Assembly (NCBI RefSeq): GCF_014193515.1
Contig: NZ_BLXX01000006.1
Span: forward strand, 176,931 to 240,930
DNA: 64,000 bases
Source of the DNA: Geomonas silvestris
Lineage (GTDB): Bacteria; Desulfobacterota; Desulfuromonadia; Geobacterales; Geobacteraceae
Direction of reading: 5' to 3'
Part shown: positions 9,817 through 18,651 of the stretch, piece after piece
Numbering within the stretch: position 1 is the first letter of the stretch
How the letters are laid out: each line of letters starts with the position of its first letter
Notes under the pieces: model-generated
The model's input: the letters and a program-made list of their open reading frames with translations, nothing else
Databases searched by the model: none
Told to the model about the DNA's origin: nothing
Position numbers and translations under genes: made by a program

Positions 9817-9842
9817 CGGTTCCTCCTAAAAAGACCAACAAA

Positions 9843-10979
9843 TTAAGGTAACAGTGCCCAATCGCCCTTCTGGATCCGTACCATCTCGAAGGCGGAGAGA
9901 TCCAGGCCGTTGTGATCTGCCTGGGTGATAGTGAAAACGCCGGAGATACCGACCATTTTCCCGTTTTTTTCGATACCGTCCCGGATCTGCGCGGGGGTCG
10001 TCGCCCCTTTTTTAAGGGCGCCGGCCACCAGCTGGAATCCGTCATAGGCATACCCCCCGAAGGTGGAGGCCTCCACGCCGTAGGCTTTCTTGTAGGCGTC
10101 GGCGTACTCCCTGAGAAGTTTCGCCTGAGGATCCGTCTTCTTCAGCAGGTGGTGGACGGCCAGTTTTCCTGCCGGCAGCGTGGTCCCCTCGGAGGCTTCT
10201 GCCCCGGCAAGCTCGATGAACTTCTTCGAGGCGACGCCGTGGCTCTGGTACACCGGGATCTTGAGGCCAAGCTGCTGCGCGTTCCGGGTGATCAGCGCCG
10301 GACCGGGATTGGTGCCCCAGCAGATGATGGCGTCGGGTTTGGCAGCCTTGATCTTGTAGAGCTGCGGCGTCATGTCGTTGTCCTTCGGGGAATACACCTC
10401 GTCGGCGACGATCTTGAAGCCGCGCTTGCCGGCCATCTGCTTCAGCTGCTCGCGACCCGACGCGCCGAAAGAATCGGAAACGGTCAAAAGCGCGATGTTT
10501 TTCTGTTTCCGCTTCTGCGCCTGGATCAGGATCTTTTCCGCTGCCACGTGGTCGTTGGCGGGGGTCTTGAAGACCCATCGTTTCACCGGCTCGGTGATCT
10601 TGATGCCGGCCGCACAGGAGATGAGCGGCACCTGCTCCTTCTCGGCTATCGGAATAACCGCCATGGTCTCTCCGGTGGTGCTGGGGCCGATGATGGCGAC
10701 CACCCGGTCGTTCTTGATCAGCTTGTTGGCGAGCTGAACGGCCTTGGTAACGTCGCCGCCGGTATCGTAGGAGACCAGTTCAATCTTAGATCCCTTGATC
10801 CCACCCTTGGCGTTCACCTCTTTCACCAGCAGTTCCAGGGTGTTTTTCTCAGGCTCACCGAGGAAGGCGGCAGGACCGGTGACGGCGAAAAGGGCGCCGA
10901 TTTTTATGGGGCCTGCGGCACAAGCAGGACCGGCTACGCACAGCAAGATGACACAGCAAAGCCAAAGACACTTTTTCAA
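9843..10979 (-). CDS. periplasmic ligand-binding protein of the ABC transporter (copy 2)
   Basis: 378 residues, starting from TTG with AGGGGG just upstream. The signal peptide is about 1-21 (cysteine-rich, ...CVAGPACA). The mature part GPIKIGALFAVTGPAAFLG matches copy 1 closely along its whole length, for example YDTGGDVTKAVQLANKLIKND. The two are tandem duplicates separated by 26 bp. Retention of both suggests related but different ligands, or dosage. Confidence 0.88.
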   Translation of the reverse strand: MKKCLWLCCVILLCVAGPACAAGPIKIGALFAVTGPAAFLGEPEKNTLELLVKEVNAKGGIKGSKIELVSYDTGGDVTKAVQLANKLIKNDRVVAIIGPSTTGETMAVIPIAEKEQVPLISCAAGIKITEPVKRWVFKTPANDHVAAEKILIQAQKRKQKNIALLTVSDSFGASGREQLKQMAGKRGFKIVADEVYSPKDNDMTPQLYKIKAAKPDAIICWGTNPGPALITRNAQQLGLKIPVYQSHGVASKKFIELAGAEASEGTTLPAGKLAVHHLLKKTDPQAKLLREYADAYKKAYGVEASTFGGYAYDGFQLVAGALKKGATTPAQIRDGIEKNGKMVGISGVFTITQADHNGLDLSAFEMVRIQKGDWALLP

Positions 10980-11153
10980 AATACCCCCTGTTACAGCCAG
11001 TTAAATGAGCAAGCCGGAGCTGGAAGAAAAAAGTGGAGCTTGACTAGCGGTACCTCGCAGGTGCCAGCAGACATGGCAATTACGGCGATTCAAAGATCAG
11101 TGCCAGGGTTCGCAGAGAACCGAGGCGACAAAACTGCGGCACAGGTGGTGTCG

Positions 11154-11585
11154 CTAGATGTTGTAGAGCCGCTCGCCCGGAAGGATCTGGAACCCCTTGC
11201 CGGTCAGGGTGGAGATGGCCTTCGCGGTTTCGTCGAAGCGGAAGATCATGACCGCATTTTCGCCGCAGCGCTCCACGAAGGCGTACATGTACTCGACGTT
11301 GATGCCGTCGGCGTCGAGCGCCTGCAGGATGTCGGCAAGCCCGCCGGGACGGTCCGGGATCTCGACGGCGACCACCTCGGTCTTGCTGACGGTGAAGCCG
11401 CGCTCCTTGAGGACGCTCTTGGCCTTTTCGGTGTCGTTCACGATGAGGCGCAGGATCCCGAAGTCCGAGGTGTCGGCCAGGGACAGGGTGCGGATGTTGA
11501 TGCCGGCATCGCCGAGGATGCGGGTGACCTCTGCCAGCCTGCCGAACTTGTTTTCGATGAATATGGAGATCTGCTCAACATGCAT
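11154..11585 (-). CDS. tandem ACT-domain protein
   Basis: 143 residues forming two ACT domains, about 1-66 ([21 protein letters not shown]) and 70-138 ([20 protein letters not shown]). ACT domains usually bind amino acids and regulate partner enzymes. The gene lies 13 bp downstream of paaK copy 2 with AAGGGGG ahead of it. I infer that it senses an aromatic amino acid to regulate the pathway; no partner is proven. Confidence 0.85.
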   Translation of the reverse strand: MHVEQISIFIENKFGRLAEVTRILGDAGINIRTLSLADTSDFGILRLIVNDTEKAKSVLKERGFTVSKTEVVAVEIPDRPGGLADILQALDADGINVEYMYAFVERCGENAVMIFRFDETAKAISTLTGKGFQILPGERLYNI

Positions 11586-11598
11586 CTGATTGTCCCCC

Positions 11599-12903
11599 TT
11601 AGGCTTTTTTCCTGTTGTCGATGACCCGCTTGGCCTTTCCTTCGCTGCGGGCGATGCTTTTCGGCTCCACCAGGCGGACTCGGCTCGTAACGCCGAGCAT
11701 CTCCTTGATCTGCTTTTCGATGCGCTGCGAGAGCGCCTGGAGGTGCTTGATCTCGTCGGAGAAGAGGTGCTCGCCCACCTCGACCTGGACCTCCAGGGTG
11801 TCGAGGTTCTCCTTGCGGTCCACGATGAGCAGGTAGTGCGGCTCGACCCCTTCCACGCTCATGAGGATCGATTCGATCTGGGACGGGAAGACGTTGACGC
11901 CGCGGATGATGAGCATGTCGTCGCTGCGCCCGCTCATCCGGGTGATCCGGGCATGGGTGCGGCCGCAGACGCACGGCTCGTAGGTGAGCGAGGTGATGTC
12001 GCGGGTCCGGTAGCGGATCAGCGGGATTCCTTCCTTGGTGATGGTGGTGATGACCAGCTCGCCCTCTTCCCCTTCGCCCAGGACCTCGCCGGTCTCCGGG
12101 TTGATGATCTCGGGGATGAAGTGATCCTCCCAGATGTGCAGCCCCTTCTTCGCCTGGTGGCACTCGATGGCGACGCCCGGACCCATGATCTCGGACAGGC
12201 CGTAGATGTCGACGGCGGTGAGGTTCAGCTTCGCCTCGATATCGGCGCGCATCTCCTCGGACCAGGGCTCGGCACCGAAGATCCCCACCTTCAGCTTCAG
12301 CTCGCGGAAGTCGATCCCCTCTTCCTTGGCGGCTTCGGCCATGAACAGCGAGTACGACGGGGTGCAGGTAAGCACCGTGGAGCCGAAGTCCTGCATGATC
12401 ATGATCTGCTTCTTGGTGTTCCCGCCGGACATCGGGATAACCGAGGCCCCCAGGCGCTCGGCGCCGTAGTGTGCGCCCAATCCGCCGGTAAAGAGCCCGT
12501 AACCGTAGGCGTTGTGGATGATGTCGCCGCGGTTTACGCCGGCAGCCACGAAGGAGCGCGCCATGAGCTCGCTCCAGTTCTCGATGTCCTTCTTGGTATA
12601 GCCGACTACCGTCGGTTTCCCGGTGGTACCCGAGGAGGCGTGGATGCGCACGATCTCCTCCATGGGGACCGCGAACATCCGGTAGGGGTAGGAGTCGCGC
12701 ATGTCCTGCTTGTAGGTGAAGGGAAGCCGGGACAGGTCCTCGAGCGAGGTGATGGAATCGGCGTTGACGTCGGCCTTTTTCAGGGCTTCCTGGTAGAACG
12801 GCACGGATTCCTGCACCCGTGCCACCATCGCCTTGAGTCTCTTCAGTTGCAGGGCCCGCAAGGCCTCGCGGGGCAGCGTCTCGAAATCCTCGTTGAAGAA
12901 CAT
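11599..12903 (-). CDS. paaK: phenylacetate--CoA ligase (copy 2)
   Basis: 434 residues. GAGGAG lies 6 bases ahead of the [40 protein letters not shown] and [20 protein letters not shown] mark a complete PaaK-type adenylate-forming enzyme. It is close to copy 1 but clearly diverged. Placed between iorAB and the ACT protein, it may make an aryl-CoA in the same pathway in which IorAB produces aryl-CoA from arylpyruvate. Confidence 0.9.
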   Translation of the reverse strand: MFFNEDFETLPREALRALQLKRLKAMVARVQESVPFYQEALKKADVNADSITSLEDLSRLPFTYKQDMRDSYPYRMFAVPMEEIVRIHASSGTTGKPTVVGYTKKDIENWSELMARSFVAAGVNRGDIIHNAYGYGLFTGGLGAHYGAERLGASVIPMSGGNTKKQIMIMQDFGSTVLTCTPSYSLFMAEAAKEEGIDFRELKLKVGIFGAEPWSEEMRADIEAKLNLTAVDIYGLSEIMGPGVAIECHQAKKGLHIWEDHFIPEIINPETGEVLGEGEEGELVITTITKEGIPLIRYRTRDITSLTYEPCVCGRTHARITRMSGRSDDMLIIRGVNVFPSQIESILMSVEGVEPHYLLIVDRKENLDTLEVQVEVGEHLFSDEIKHLQALSQRIEKQIKEMLGVTSRVRLVEPKSIARSEGKAKRVIDNRKKA

Positions 12904-12924
12904 ACGTACTCCTCTTAACTTCAG

Positions 12925-13019
12925 TGCTACGTTCTAGGCCCTATGTTCTACGTTGAAGACATTGATTCACACGATAGCAACACAAACTTAGAAACCTAAA
13001 AACACAACGTAGAACCTCG
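12925..13019. repeat. inverted heptamer array 3 (decayed TTCTANG / AACNTAG)
   Basis: Left arm 12925-12952: TGCTACG, TTCTAGG, CCCTATG, TTCTACG. Right arm about 12985-13019: AACTTAG, AAACCTA, AAAACAC, AACGTAG, AACCTCG. The unit is the same as in array 2 but with more substitutions and a shorter core (about 32 bp). It fills the gap between iorB and paaK copy 2. Confidence 0.7.
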
Positions 13020-13022
13020 CCT

Positions 13023-13604
13023 TTACGCCAGCGCTCTCCCCGCCGCGAACGCCTTCAGGTTCACTTCGAGGGCCTTCTTGGGAACCATACGCTCGATAGC
13101 TTCCAACCAGTACTTCTCCTCGATGTTGAGTCTTTTGGAAACAGCACCAAGAAGCACCGTATTTGCGGTCCGCGCGTTACCGGCTTCGATAGCCACCTTC
13201 TGGCCGTCGACGAGGATCTGGTCCGGGAATCGCTCGGCGATCTTCGCCGCGAGGTTTTCCGGGTAGGCCTCGCGCCCCATGAGCACCGCAGGAGGAGCGA
13301 TGCAGAGGTCGTTCACCACCACGGTGGCGCCGGGACGCAAAAGCCCCAGGCAGCGGTAGCTCTCCATCAGCTCGAAGCCGAAGAGGAGGTCCCCCTCCCC
13401 TTCCGGGACGATGGGGGAAAATACCTCTTTGCCATAGCGCACGTGGGAAACTACCGAACCGCCGCGCTGCGACATGCCGTGGATCTCGCTCTTCTTGACG
13501 TCGTAGCCGGCCAGCAGGAAGGTCTCGGAAAGTACCTCGGCAGCCAGCAGGATCCCCTGCCCGCCCACCCCTACCAGGAGGATGTTGGTTACCTTGTCAC
13601 TCAT
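13023..13604 (-). CDS. iorB: indolepyruvate ferredoxin oxidoreductase, beta subunit
   Basis: 193 residues. NILLVGVGGQGILLAAEVLSE at the N-terminus is the gamma-type domain of 2-oxoacid:ferredoxin oxidoreductases, and EIHGMSQRGGSVVSHVRYG follows. The ATG overlaps the iorA stop (ATGA, 13601-13604), which fixes the start and implies coupling. A longer frame reading back into iorA is out of phase and spurious. With IorA it should oxidatively decarboxylate arylpyruvates to aryl-acetyl-CoA, reducing ferredoxin. Confidence 0.92.
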   Translation of the reverse strand: MSDKVTNILLVGVGGQGILLAAEVLSETFLLAGYDVKKSEIHGMSQRGGSVVSHVRYGKEVFSPIVPEGEGDLLFGFELMESYRCLGLLRPGATVVVNDLCIAPPAVLMGREAYPENLAAKIAERFPDQILVDGQKVAIEAGNARTANTVLLGAVSKRLNIEEKYWLEAIERMVPKKALEVNLKAFAAGRALA

Positions 13605-15364
13605 TTCTTGGCCTCCTGGATCGCAGAGAATTTGCAGAGCTGGCTGCAGACGTCGCAGCCGTTGCACAAAAGCGGGTCGATGTGGGCCTGGCCGCGCTTG
13701 CCGCTGGAGGGAACCCACTCGATGGCGGGGCAGCCGATCTTCAGGCAGGCCCGGCACCCGGTGCAGTTTTCGCAGTTGACCTCGAGGACGGCACCCGCCT
13801 CGAAGACCCCTTCGCGCTTGATCAGGACGCACGGCTTGTCGGTGATGATCACAGAGGTTTCGGGGCGCTCCATCTCCTCGCGGATCACCTTTTCGCACTC
13901 TGCCAGGTCCAGCGGGTTGATGGTGCGTACGTTTTTCACGCCGATCGCCTTGCACAGAAGTGGCAGGTCGATCGCCTCGGCGGGCTGGTTCATCAGGGTG
14001 TGGCCGGAAGCGGGGTTGTCCTGGCGCCCGGTCATGGCGGTGATCCGGTTGTCCAGGATGATGACGGTGGCCGCCCCCTGGTTGTAGACCATGTCCATGA
14101 GCCCGTTCACCCCGGTGTGCAGGAAGGTCGAGTCGCCGATGACGGCAACGACCTTCTTACGCTCCTCGGGGGGCAACACCTTAACGGCGCCGGTGGCCAT
14201 GCCGATGGAGGCACCCATGCAGATGCAGGTGTCCATGGCGGACAAGGGAGGCATGAAGCCCAGGGTGTAGCAGCCGATATCGCCGGAGACGTAGGCACGC
14301 AGCTTGTTGAGGGTGAAGAAGACGCCGCGGTGCGGACAGCCCGGGCACATGTTGGGCGGGCGCCCCGGGAGCTTCTCGATCTGGGTCTCCTCCTCTTCCG
14401 GAAGGCCGAAGCTGCGCCTCAGGCGCCCCGGCGTCAACTCGCCGCAGATGGGGAGGATCTCCTTGCCGGTTACCTGGATACCCATCGCCTTCACCTGTTC
14501 CTCGATGAAGGGGTCGAGCTCCTCGACGACGTAGAGCGTTTCGACCTGGGCCGCGAAGTCGCGGATCAGCTGGTGCGGAAGCGGGTGGACCATCCCGAGT
14601 TTGAGGACGCTTGCCTCGGGCAGCACCTCGCGCACGTACTGGTAGCTCACCCCGGCGGTGATCACCCCGATCTTGCGGTCGCGCAGCTCGGTGCGGTTGA
14701 TGGGCATGCTGCAGCCGTCCTGGGAAAGCTGCACGGTGCGCTCCTCGACCACGTAGTGGCGGCCGCGGGCGTTACCCGGCAGCATCACGTACTTGGCCGG
14801 ATCCTTGACCAGCTTGGGCTCGGGAAGCCCGGTCACCCGCTCGCCCAACTCGACGACCGATTTGGAGTGCGAGATGCGGGTGGTGGTGCGCAGAAATACC
14901 GGTGTGTCGTAGCGCTCGGAAATCTCGAAGGCGAGCTTGGTGAAGTCGAGGCACTCCTGGGAGTCCGAGGGCTCGAGCATCGGGACCTTGGCGAACTTGG
15001 CGTAGTTGCGGTTGTCCTGCTCGTTTTGGGAAGAGTGCAGCTCGGGGTCGTCGGCAGTCACCAGCACCAGTCCGCCGTTGGCGCCGACGCCGGTATAGGA
15101 CAGGGTGAAGAGCGGATCCGCCGCGACGTTCACGCCGACGTGCTTCATGGTGACGATGGAACGGGCGCCGCCGAATGAAGCGCCGATACCCACTTCCAGG
15201 GCAACCTTTTCGTTGGTCGCCCAGGAGGAGTTCACCTCGGGGAATTTCACGATGTTTTCCAGGATTTCGGTGGAGGGGGTTCCCGGGTAGGCACAGGCGA
15301 CTTTGACACCCGCTTCATAGGCACCGCGGGCGATGGCTTCGTTGCCGGAGAGTATTTCCTTCAT
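13601..15364 (-). CDS. iorA: indolepyruvate ferredoxin oxidoreductase, alpha subunit
   Basis: 587 residues. The pyrimidine-binding domain comes first (GNEAIARGAYEAGVKVACAYPGTPSTEI), then the TPP-binding region (GDIGCYTLG, GDSTFLHTGVNGL), then two 4Fe-4S clusters at the C-terminus (CENCTGCRACLKIGC and CNGCDVCSQLC, about 530-580). This is the full IorA layout. It is the promoter-proximal gene of the leftward cluster. It should act in the cytoplasm on phenyl-, hydroxyphenyl- or indolepyruvate. Confidence 0.94.
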   Translation of the reverse strand: MKEILSGNEAIARGAYEAGVKVACAYPGTPSTEILENIVKFPEVNSSWATNEKVALEVGIGASFGGARSIVTMKHVGVNVAADPLFTLSYTGVGANGGLVLVTADDPELHSSQNEQDNRNYAKFAKVPMLEPSDSQECLDFTKLAFEISERYDTPVFLRTTTRISHSKSVVELGERVTGLPEPKLVKDPAKYVMLPGNARGRHYVVEERTVQLSQDGCSMPINRTELRDRKIGVITAGVSYQYVREVLPEASVLKLGMVHPLPHQLIRDFAAQVETLYVVEELDPFIEEQVKAMGIQVTGKEILPICGELTPGRLRRSFGLPEEEETQIEKLPGRPPNMCPGCPHRGVFFTLNKLRAYVSGDIGCYTLGFMPPLSAMDTCICMGASIGMATGAVKVLPPEERKKVVAVIGDSTFLHTGVNGLMDMVYNQGAATVIILDNRITAMTGRQDNPASGHTLMNQPAEAIDLPLLCKAIGVKNVRTINPLDLAECEKVIREEMERPETSVIITDKPCVLIKREGVFEAGAVLEVNCENCTGCRACLKIGCPAIEWVPSSGKRGQAHIDPLLCNGCDVCSQLCKFSAIQEAKK

Positions 15365-15403
15365 AGGCGCAGGTCCTCATAATCTCAATTAATAAGTCGG
15401 CGA

Positions 15404-15433
15404 AATATACTAGAGTATCGGGTGGGCTGTCAA
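15404..15433 (-). promoter_or_regulatory. sigma-70 promoter of iorAB
   Basis: On the minus strand TTGACA (15433-15428) and TATATT (15409-15404) are separated by 18 bp. The predicted start lies about 33 bases before the iorA ATG. Confidence 0.6.
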
Positions 15434-15775
15434 CTGCTTTATAGCAAGCCGTTTACGGCTATAAACTCAGTACCGATGCGGCTTGGAGCCCTCCTCAAAG
15501 TGTTTCCAAACATGCTGTTTGTGGCCAGAAACTGTCGGACAACAACGAAGCTGTTTCCTTTTCGACCTAACATTGTTTTAGCCATATCAAACATAGAGTG
15601 GCGGAGAATTGAGAAACAGGGTGGGACTGCCATAAGGGAGTGTGGTGGGATCAGATGCCGATGATACTTGGCAGGGCTACTTGCTATATTTTCCTCCTGG
15701 CTTTATTTTGGGTGTATCAGCCGCTGCACAGAAAGAGCAGAGGCCGTGAGAGATCGTCACCCATTGGAGGAATTA
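15434..15775. other. intergenic stretch upstream of iorA and yvlD-like gene
   Basis: About 340 bp, AT-richer than the surroundings. Short frames lack ribosome binding sites. It contains the divergent control region for iorAB and the following membrane protein. No repeat or RNA gene was recognised. Confidence 0.5.
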
Positions 15776-16108
15776 ATGAGCTATCTGATTCATTGGCTGC
15801 TGTACGCCATCGCCATCATCATCACCGCGTACCTGCTGCCGGGAGTGCGTCTTGCCGGCCCCGGTGCAGCACTGATCGCCGCCTTGGTGCTCGGTATCGT
15901 GAACACCATAATCAAGCCGGTACTGCTGCTTTTGACCTTGCCGCTCAACATCCTGACCCTCGGGCTGTTCACCTTCGTGCTAAACGCCCTGATGATCCTG
16001 CTGACCAGCGCGCTGGTTCCCGGTTTCGTGGTCACGGGGTTCTTCTGGGCGCTCATCTTCAGCCTGGTGCTTTCGGTGATCAACTACCTGCTCGGGGTCA
16101 TTTTTTAG
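15776..16108 (+). CDS. YvlD-like (phage-holin-family, DUF360) small membrane protein
   Basis: 110 residues, with GGAGG at 15766-15770 fixing the start. Four hydrophobic segments surround IVNTIIKPVLLLLTLPLNI followed by LTLGLFTFVLNALM, the hallmark of the PF04020 family. Family members are membrane proteins of unclear function and are not real phage holins in most genomes. Its stop codon overlaps the stop of the convergent methyltransferase gene. Confidence 0.85.
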   Translation: MSYLIHWLLYAIAIIITAYLLPGVRLAGPGAALIAALVLGIVNTIIKPVLLLLTLPLNILTLGLFTFVLNALMILLTSALVPGFVVTGFFWALIFSLVLSVINYLLGVIF

Positions 16109-16845
16109 TCAGACGGAACACCGATCAGGAGCCGGTTCTTAGGCGTTATGTCCGAGGGGATGGTCTGGGTAACCACGGTGTACCCGGCCGCCTCCAAACG
16201 CACGGCGCGCTGCACGTCGATCGCCAGCGCGCCGTCGAGCCAACCGCGCAACCCGCCGCTTGCACAGCGAGCCAGATCGTGGCAGCAGGGAAGCACCGCC
16301 ACCCGCGCCCGCGCCTCTATCGCCCTCTCCAAAACAAGGTCCGTAAGCCCACCACAGGCGTGGACCGAGACCACCAGATCGCTCTCTCGTAGCGTCACCT
16401 GTTCGACGTCTCCCTCCCGCATGATCAGCCTGTCTTTAAGGCCCGGCCACGCCGTCTGCATCTCGAACGCAAGGCGCTGCGCGCTCGGCGGGATGCGGCG
16501 GTCCACCGCGAGGACCTCACTAAGCGAGGGATCCATCAGCAAGAGGATCTGCCCCACCAGGCCGTGTCCGCAGGCGAGATCGACCACGCGGCCCCCTCGG
16601 AAACGGCGATGCACCCTCCTGGCAACTTCCCACGCCTCGTAGAGTTCCTTGCGTGGCAGGCAACCGGCCTTGCAGACCGCGCGTGCAATAGCATCGAAGA
16701 GGGTCGAACCGCTGAAGTGCGCCAGCATCCGGTCGTTCAATCTATTGCGGGAGGCACGGTTGAGCCCGCTGGCGGCACCTTTTCCCGACTCACTCTCCTG
16801 CAGCTTCCCCGCTCCCATCAGCGTCGCCTCCCCTTCCCCCTCCAT
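16105..16845 (-). CDS. SAM-dependent methyltransferase-like protein
   Basis: 246 residues. Motif I is VVDLACGHGLVGQIL (about 92-106), followed by EVLAVDRRIPPSA (acidic end of strand 2), EGDVEQVTLRESDLVVSVHACGGLTD and VLPCCHDL. This fits the PF13679-type methyltransferase fold that often precedes a cysteine-containing HACG/CC motif. The substrate is unknown, with RNA or a small molecule possible. The C-terminus overlaps the YvlD-like gene tail to tail. Confidence 0.7.
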   Translation of the reverse strand: MEGEGEATLMGAGKLQESESGKGAASGLNRASRNRLNDRMLAHFSGSTLFDAIARAVCKAGCLPRKELYEAWEVARRVHRRFRGGRVVDLACGHGLVGQILLLMDPSLSEVLAVDRRIPPSAQRLAFEMQTAWPGLKDRLIMREGDVEQVTLRESDLVVSVHACGGLTDLVLERAIEARARVAVLPCCHDLARCASGGLRGWLDGALAIDVQRAVRLEAAGYTVVTQTIPSDITPKNRLLIGVPSD

Positions 16846-16954
16846 CTACTGCCTCCTTTTTCGTTTCCCGTTCTTTTCCCGGTCGGCGCCGGCTCGACCT
16901 TTTAAGGCCGATTGCTTCAGTTACACTTGTGCTTTGTTGCTTACGGGAGGCCCC

Positions 16955-17869
16955 ATGGAGCATCTGGACGGAATCCGCATCGGCACCTGTTCCTGGGCCG
17001 AGAAAAGCCTGATCGAAAGCGGCGTTTTCTACCCCCCGGAAACGGCCACGGCGGAGGCACGACTTCGCTATTACTCAAGCCTCTTCGATACCGTCGAAGT
17101 CGAAAGCACCTTCTACGCGCTCCCGACCCAGGGCATGGTGCACGCCTGGTGCAACCGCACCCCGCCGGGCTTTCTGTTCCACCTGAAAGCGCACGGTGTC
17201 TTGACCGGGCACCAAGTCGACCCGCACCTGCTCCCCGGCGAACTGCTGGCGCTACTACCGGCTGAGGAGCGCGACCGCGAAACGGTCCGCGTTGCCGATC
17301 CGGCGCTCGTCAAGGCACTCGCTGAGCATCTCAAAGAGGCCGTGGCGCCGCTGCGCAGGCTGCACCGGCTCGGCTTCATCGTCTTTCAGTTCCCACCCTG
17401 GTTCGGATACCAAAAAAGCAACCTCGGCTACCTGCAACGCTGCAAGGAACTCTTCGGCGAACTCCCCATTGCGGTGGAATTCAGGCACGGCAGCTGGCTT
17501 ACCCGCCACCACGCCGACTACCTCTTCGCCTTTCTCAGGGAACACAACATCACCTACATAACCTGCGACGAACCGCAGTTCGGGACCCTGGCTACCGCCC
17601 CCTTTATCCCGGCGGCTACCACGTCGATAGCCTACCTGCGCCTGCACGGGCGCAATGCCGAGAATTGGCTGGATCACTCGACGCCGCGCTATGAGTATCG
17701 TTACAACGCCAGTGAATTGGCATCGCTCGCTCAGGTGGTGACCGAGCTGCGGCGGGGATGCCGCATCGTTTTCGCCATGTTCAACAATTGCCACCAGGGG
17801 CACTCGATTGTCAATGCGCGGGACCTTGAAAAACTTCTTTTGGAAAATCCGCCAGCGGTTCAGCGATAA
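16955..17869 (+). CDS. DUF72 (YecE-family) protein
   Basis: 304 residues with GGGAGG at 16945-16950. RIGTCSWAEKSLIESGVFYP, then YYSSLFDTVEVESTFYALP, VAVEFRHGSWL and AYLRLHGRNAENW are the standard DUF72 blocks, which form a TIM-barrel-like fold. The biochemical role of the family is not established. It is a single-gene unit. Confidence 0.85.
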   Translation: MEHLDGIRIGTCSWAEKSLIESGVFYPPETATAEARLRYYSSLFDTVEVESTFYALPTQGMVHAWCNRTPPGFLFHLKAHGVLTGHQVDPHLLPGELLALLPAEERDRETVRVADPALVKALAEHLKEAVAPLRRLHRLGFIVFQFPPWFGYQKSNLGYLQRCKELFGELPIAVEFRHGSWLTRHHADYLFAFLREHNITYITCDEPQFGTLATAPFIPAATTSIAYLRLHGRNAENWLDHSTPRYEYRYNASELASLAQVVTELRRGCRIVFAMFNNCHQGHSIVNARDLEKLLLENPPAVQR

Positions 17870-18057
17870 TGCCGGCATCCTCCTTCATAAAACTTCATGT
17901 TACATATTGCAACATATTGAAAGCTGATATATAGTGCGGTCGGGATTGGACTTAGTATGCAAACGCTGGCATTGCGCCGGCACCCGTGAGTCCTTCTTCA
18001 GACCGTTTTCCCCTCCGTGTAGCAATTGAACTTCACGATGTACAAGAGATCTCTACT

Positions 18058-18597
18058 ATGACACCAGGCATCAGTTACAAGACCTCAGCACCGGAAGAGG
18101 CAGTTGGGGAAACCAGGCAGTGGATTGCCAATCAACACGGCTTCACGTTCGTCGAGTTGCTGGTAACCTGCGCCATCCTGGCAATCCTCGCCTTCATGAC
18201 GTTTCCCGCCTACACCAAGATCAGAACCAGGGTGCAGACGGTAAGGGCAATGGAGGAGATTCGCGGCATCGAGAAAAACATCAGCGCCTTTACGGTGGAT
18301 AACAACGCGAGCCTCCCCCCCAATCTGGCGGCAATCAGGATGGACGGCATGAGGGACCCCTGGGCCAATCCGTACATCTACCACCCTTTCTTTGTTGCGT
18401 ACCCCGACGCCACCGATGCCAACGTCACCGAACCGCTCAACCTTGCAGGTCGCAGCCTCAACGAGGACTATGACCTCTTCAGTAAAGGTCCTGATGGACA
18501 GACGACTTCCGGCATCGACGACACTGTAAGTACCGACAACATCGTGCGCACCAGCGATGGTGGCTGGGTCGGGCAGGCAAGCGATTTTCTTCCCTGA
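18058..18597 (+). CDS. GspG-like type IV/type II pseudopilin, orphan
   Basis: 179 residues from the ATG at 18058; a GTG at 17986 is possible but has no ribosome binding site. The prepilin peptidase site is G28/F29 (HGFTFVELLVTCAILAIL), with Glu at mature position 5. The leader is unusually long. DPWANPYIYHP and FSKGPDGQTTSGIDDTVSTD resemble the C-terminal calcium-binding part of major pseudopilins (GspG). No other secretion gene is nearby. It may assemble with a system encoded elsewhere. Confidence 0.8.
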   Translation: MTPGISYKTSAPEEAVGETRQWIANQHGFTFVELLVTCAILAILAFMTFPAYTKIRTRVQTVRAMEEIRGIEKNISAFTVDNNASLPPNLAAIRMDGMRDPWANPYIYHPFFVAYPDATDANVTEPLNLAGRSLNEDYDLFSKGPDGQTTSGIDDTVSTDNIVRTSDGGWVGQASDFLP

Positions 18598-18651
18598 TGC
18601 CGCTCGTGGCCTAAACGTTGAGACCGCTCCTTTCGACAAAAGGTATCTAAT

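Noticed and set aside
9912-11624. 570-codon open frame on the plus strand
   Set aside because: Antisense to the binding protein and ACT genes; no start signal and shadow-type composition.
13605-13955. Longer N-terminus for iorB
   Set aside because: The upstream part reads iorA in a wrong frame. The ATGA overlap at 13601-13604 and the NILLVGVGGQG start fix the shorter protein.
15776-16108. Prophage signal from the phage-holin family name
   Set aside because: PF04020 proteins are common chromosomal membrane proteins; no phage gene lies nearby.
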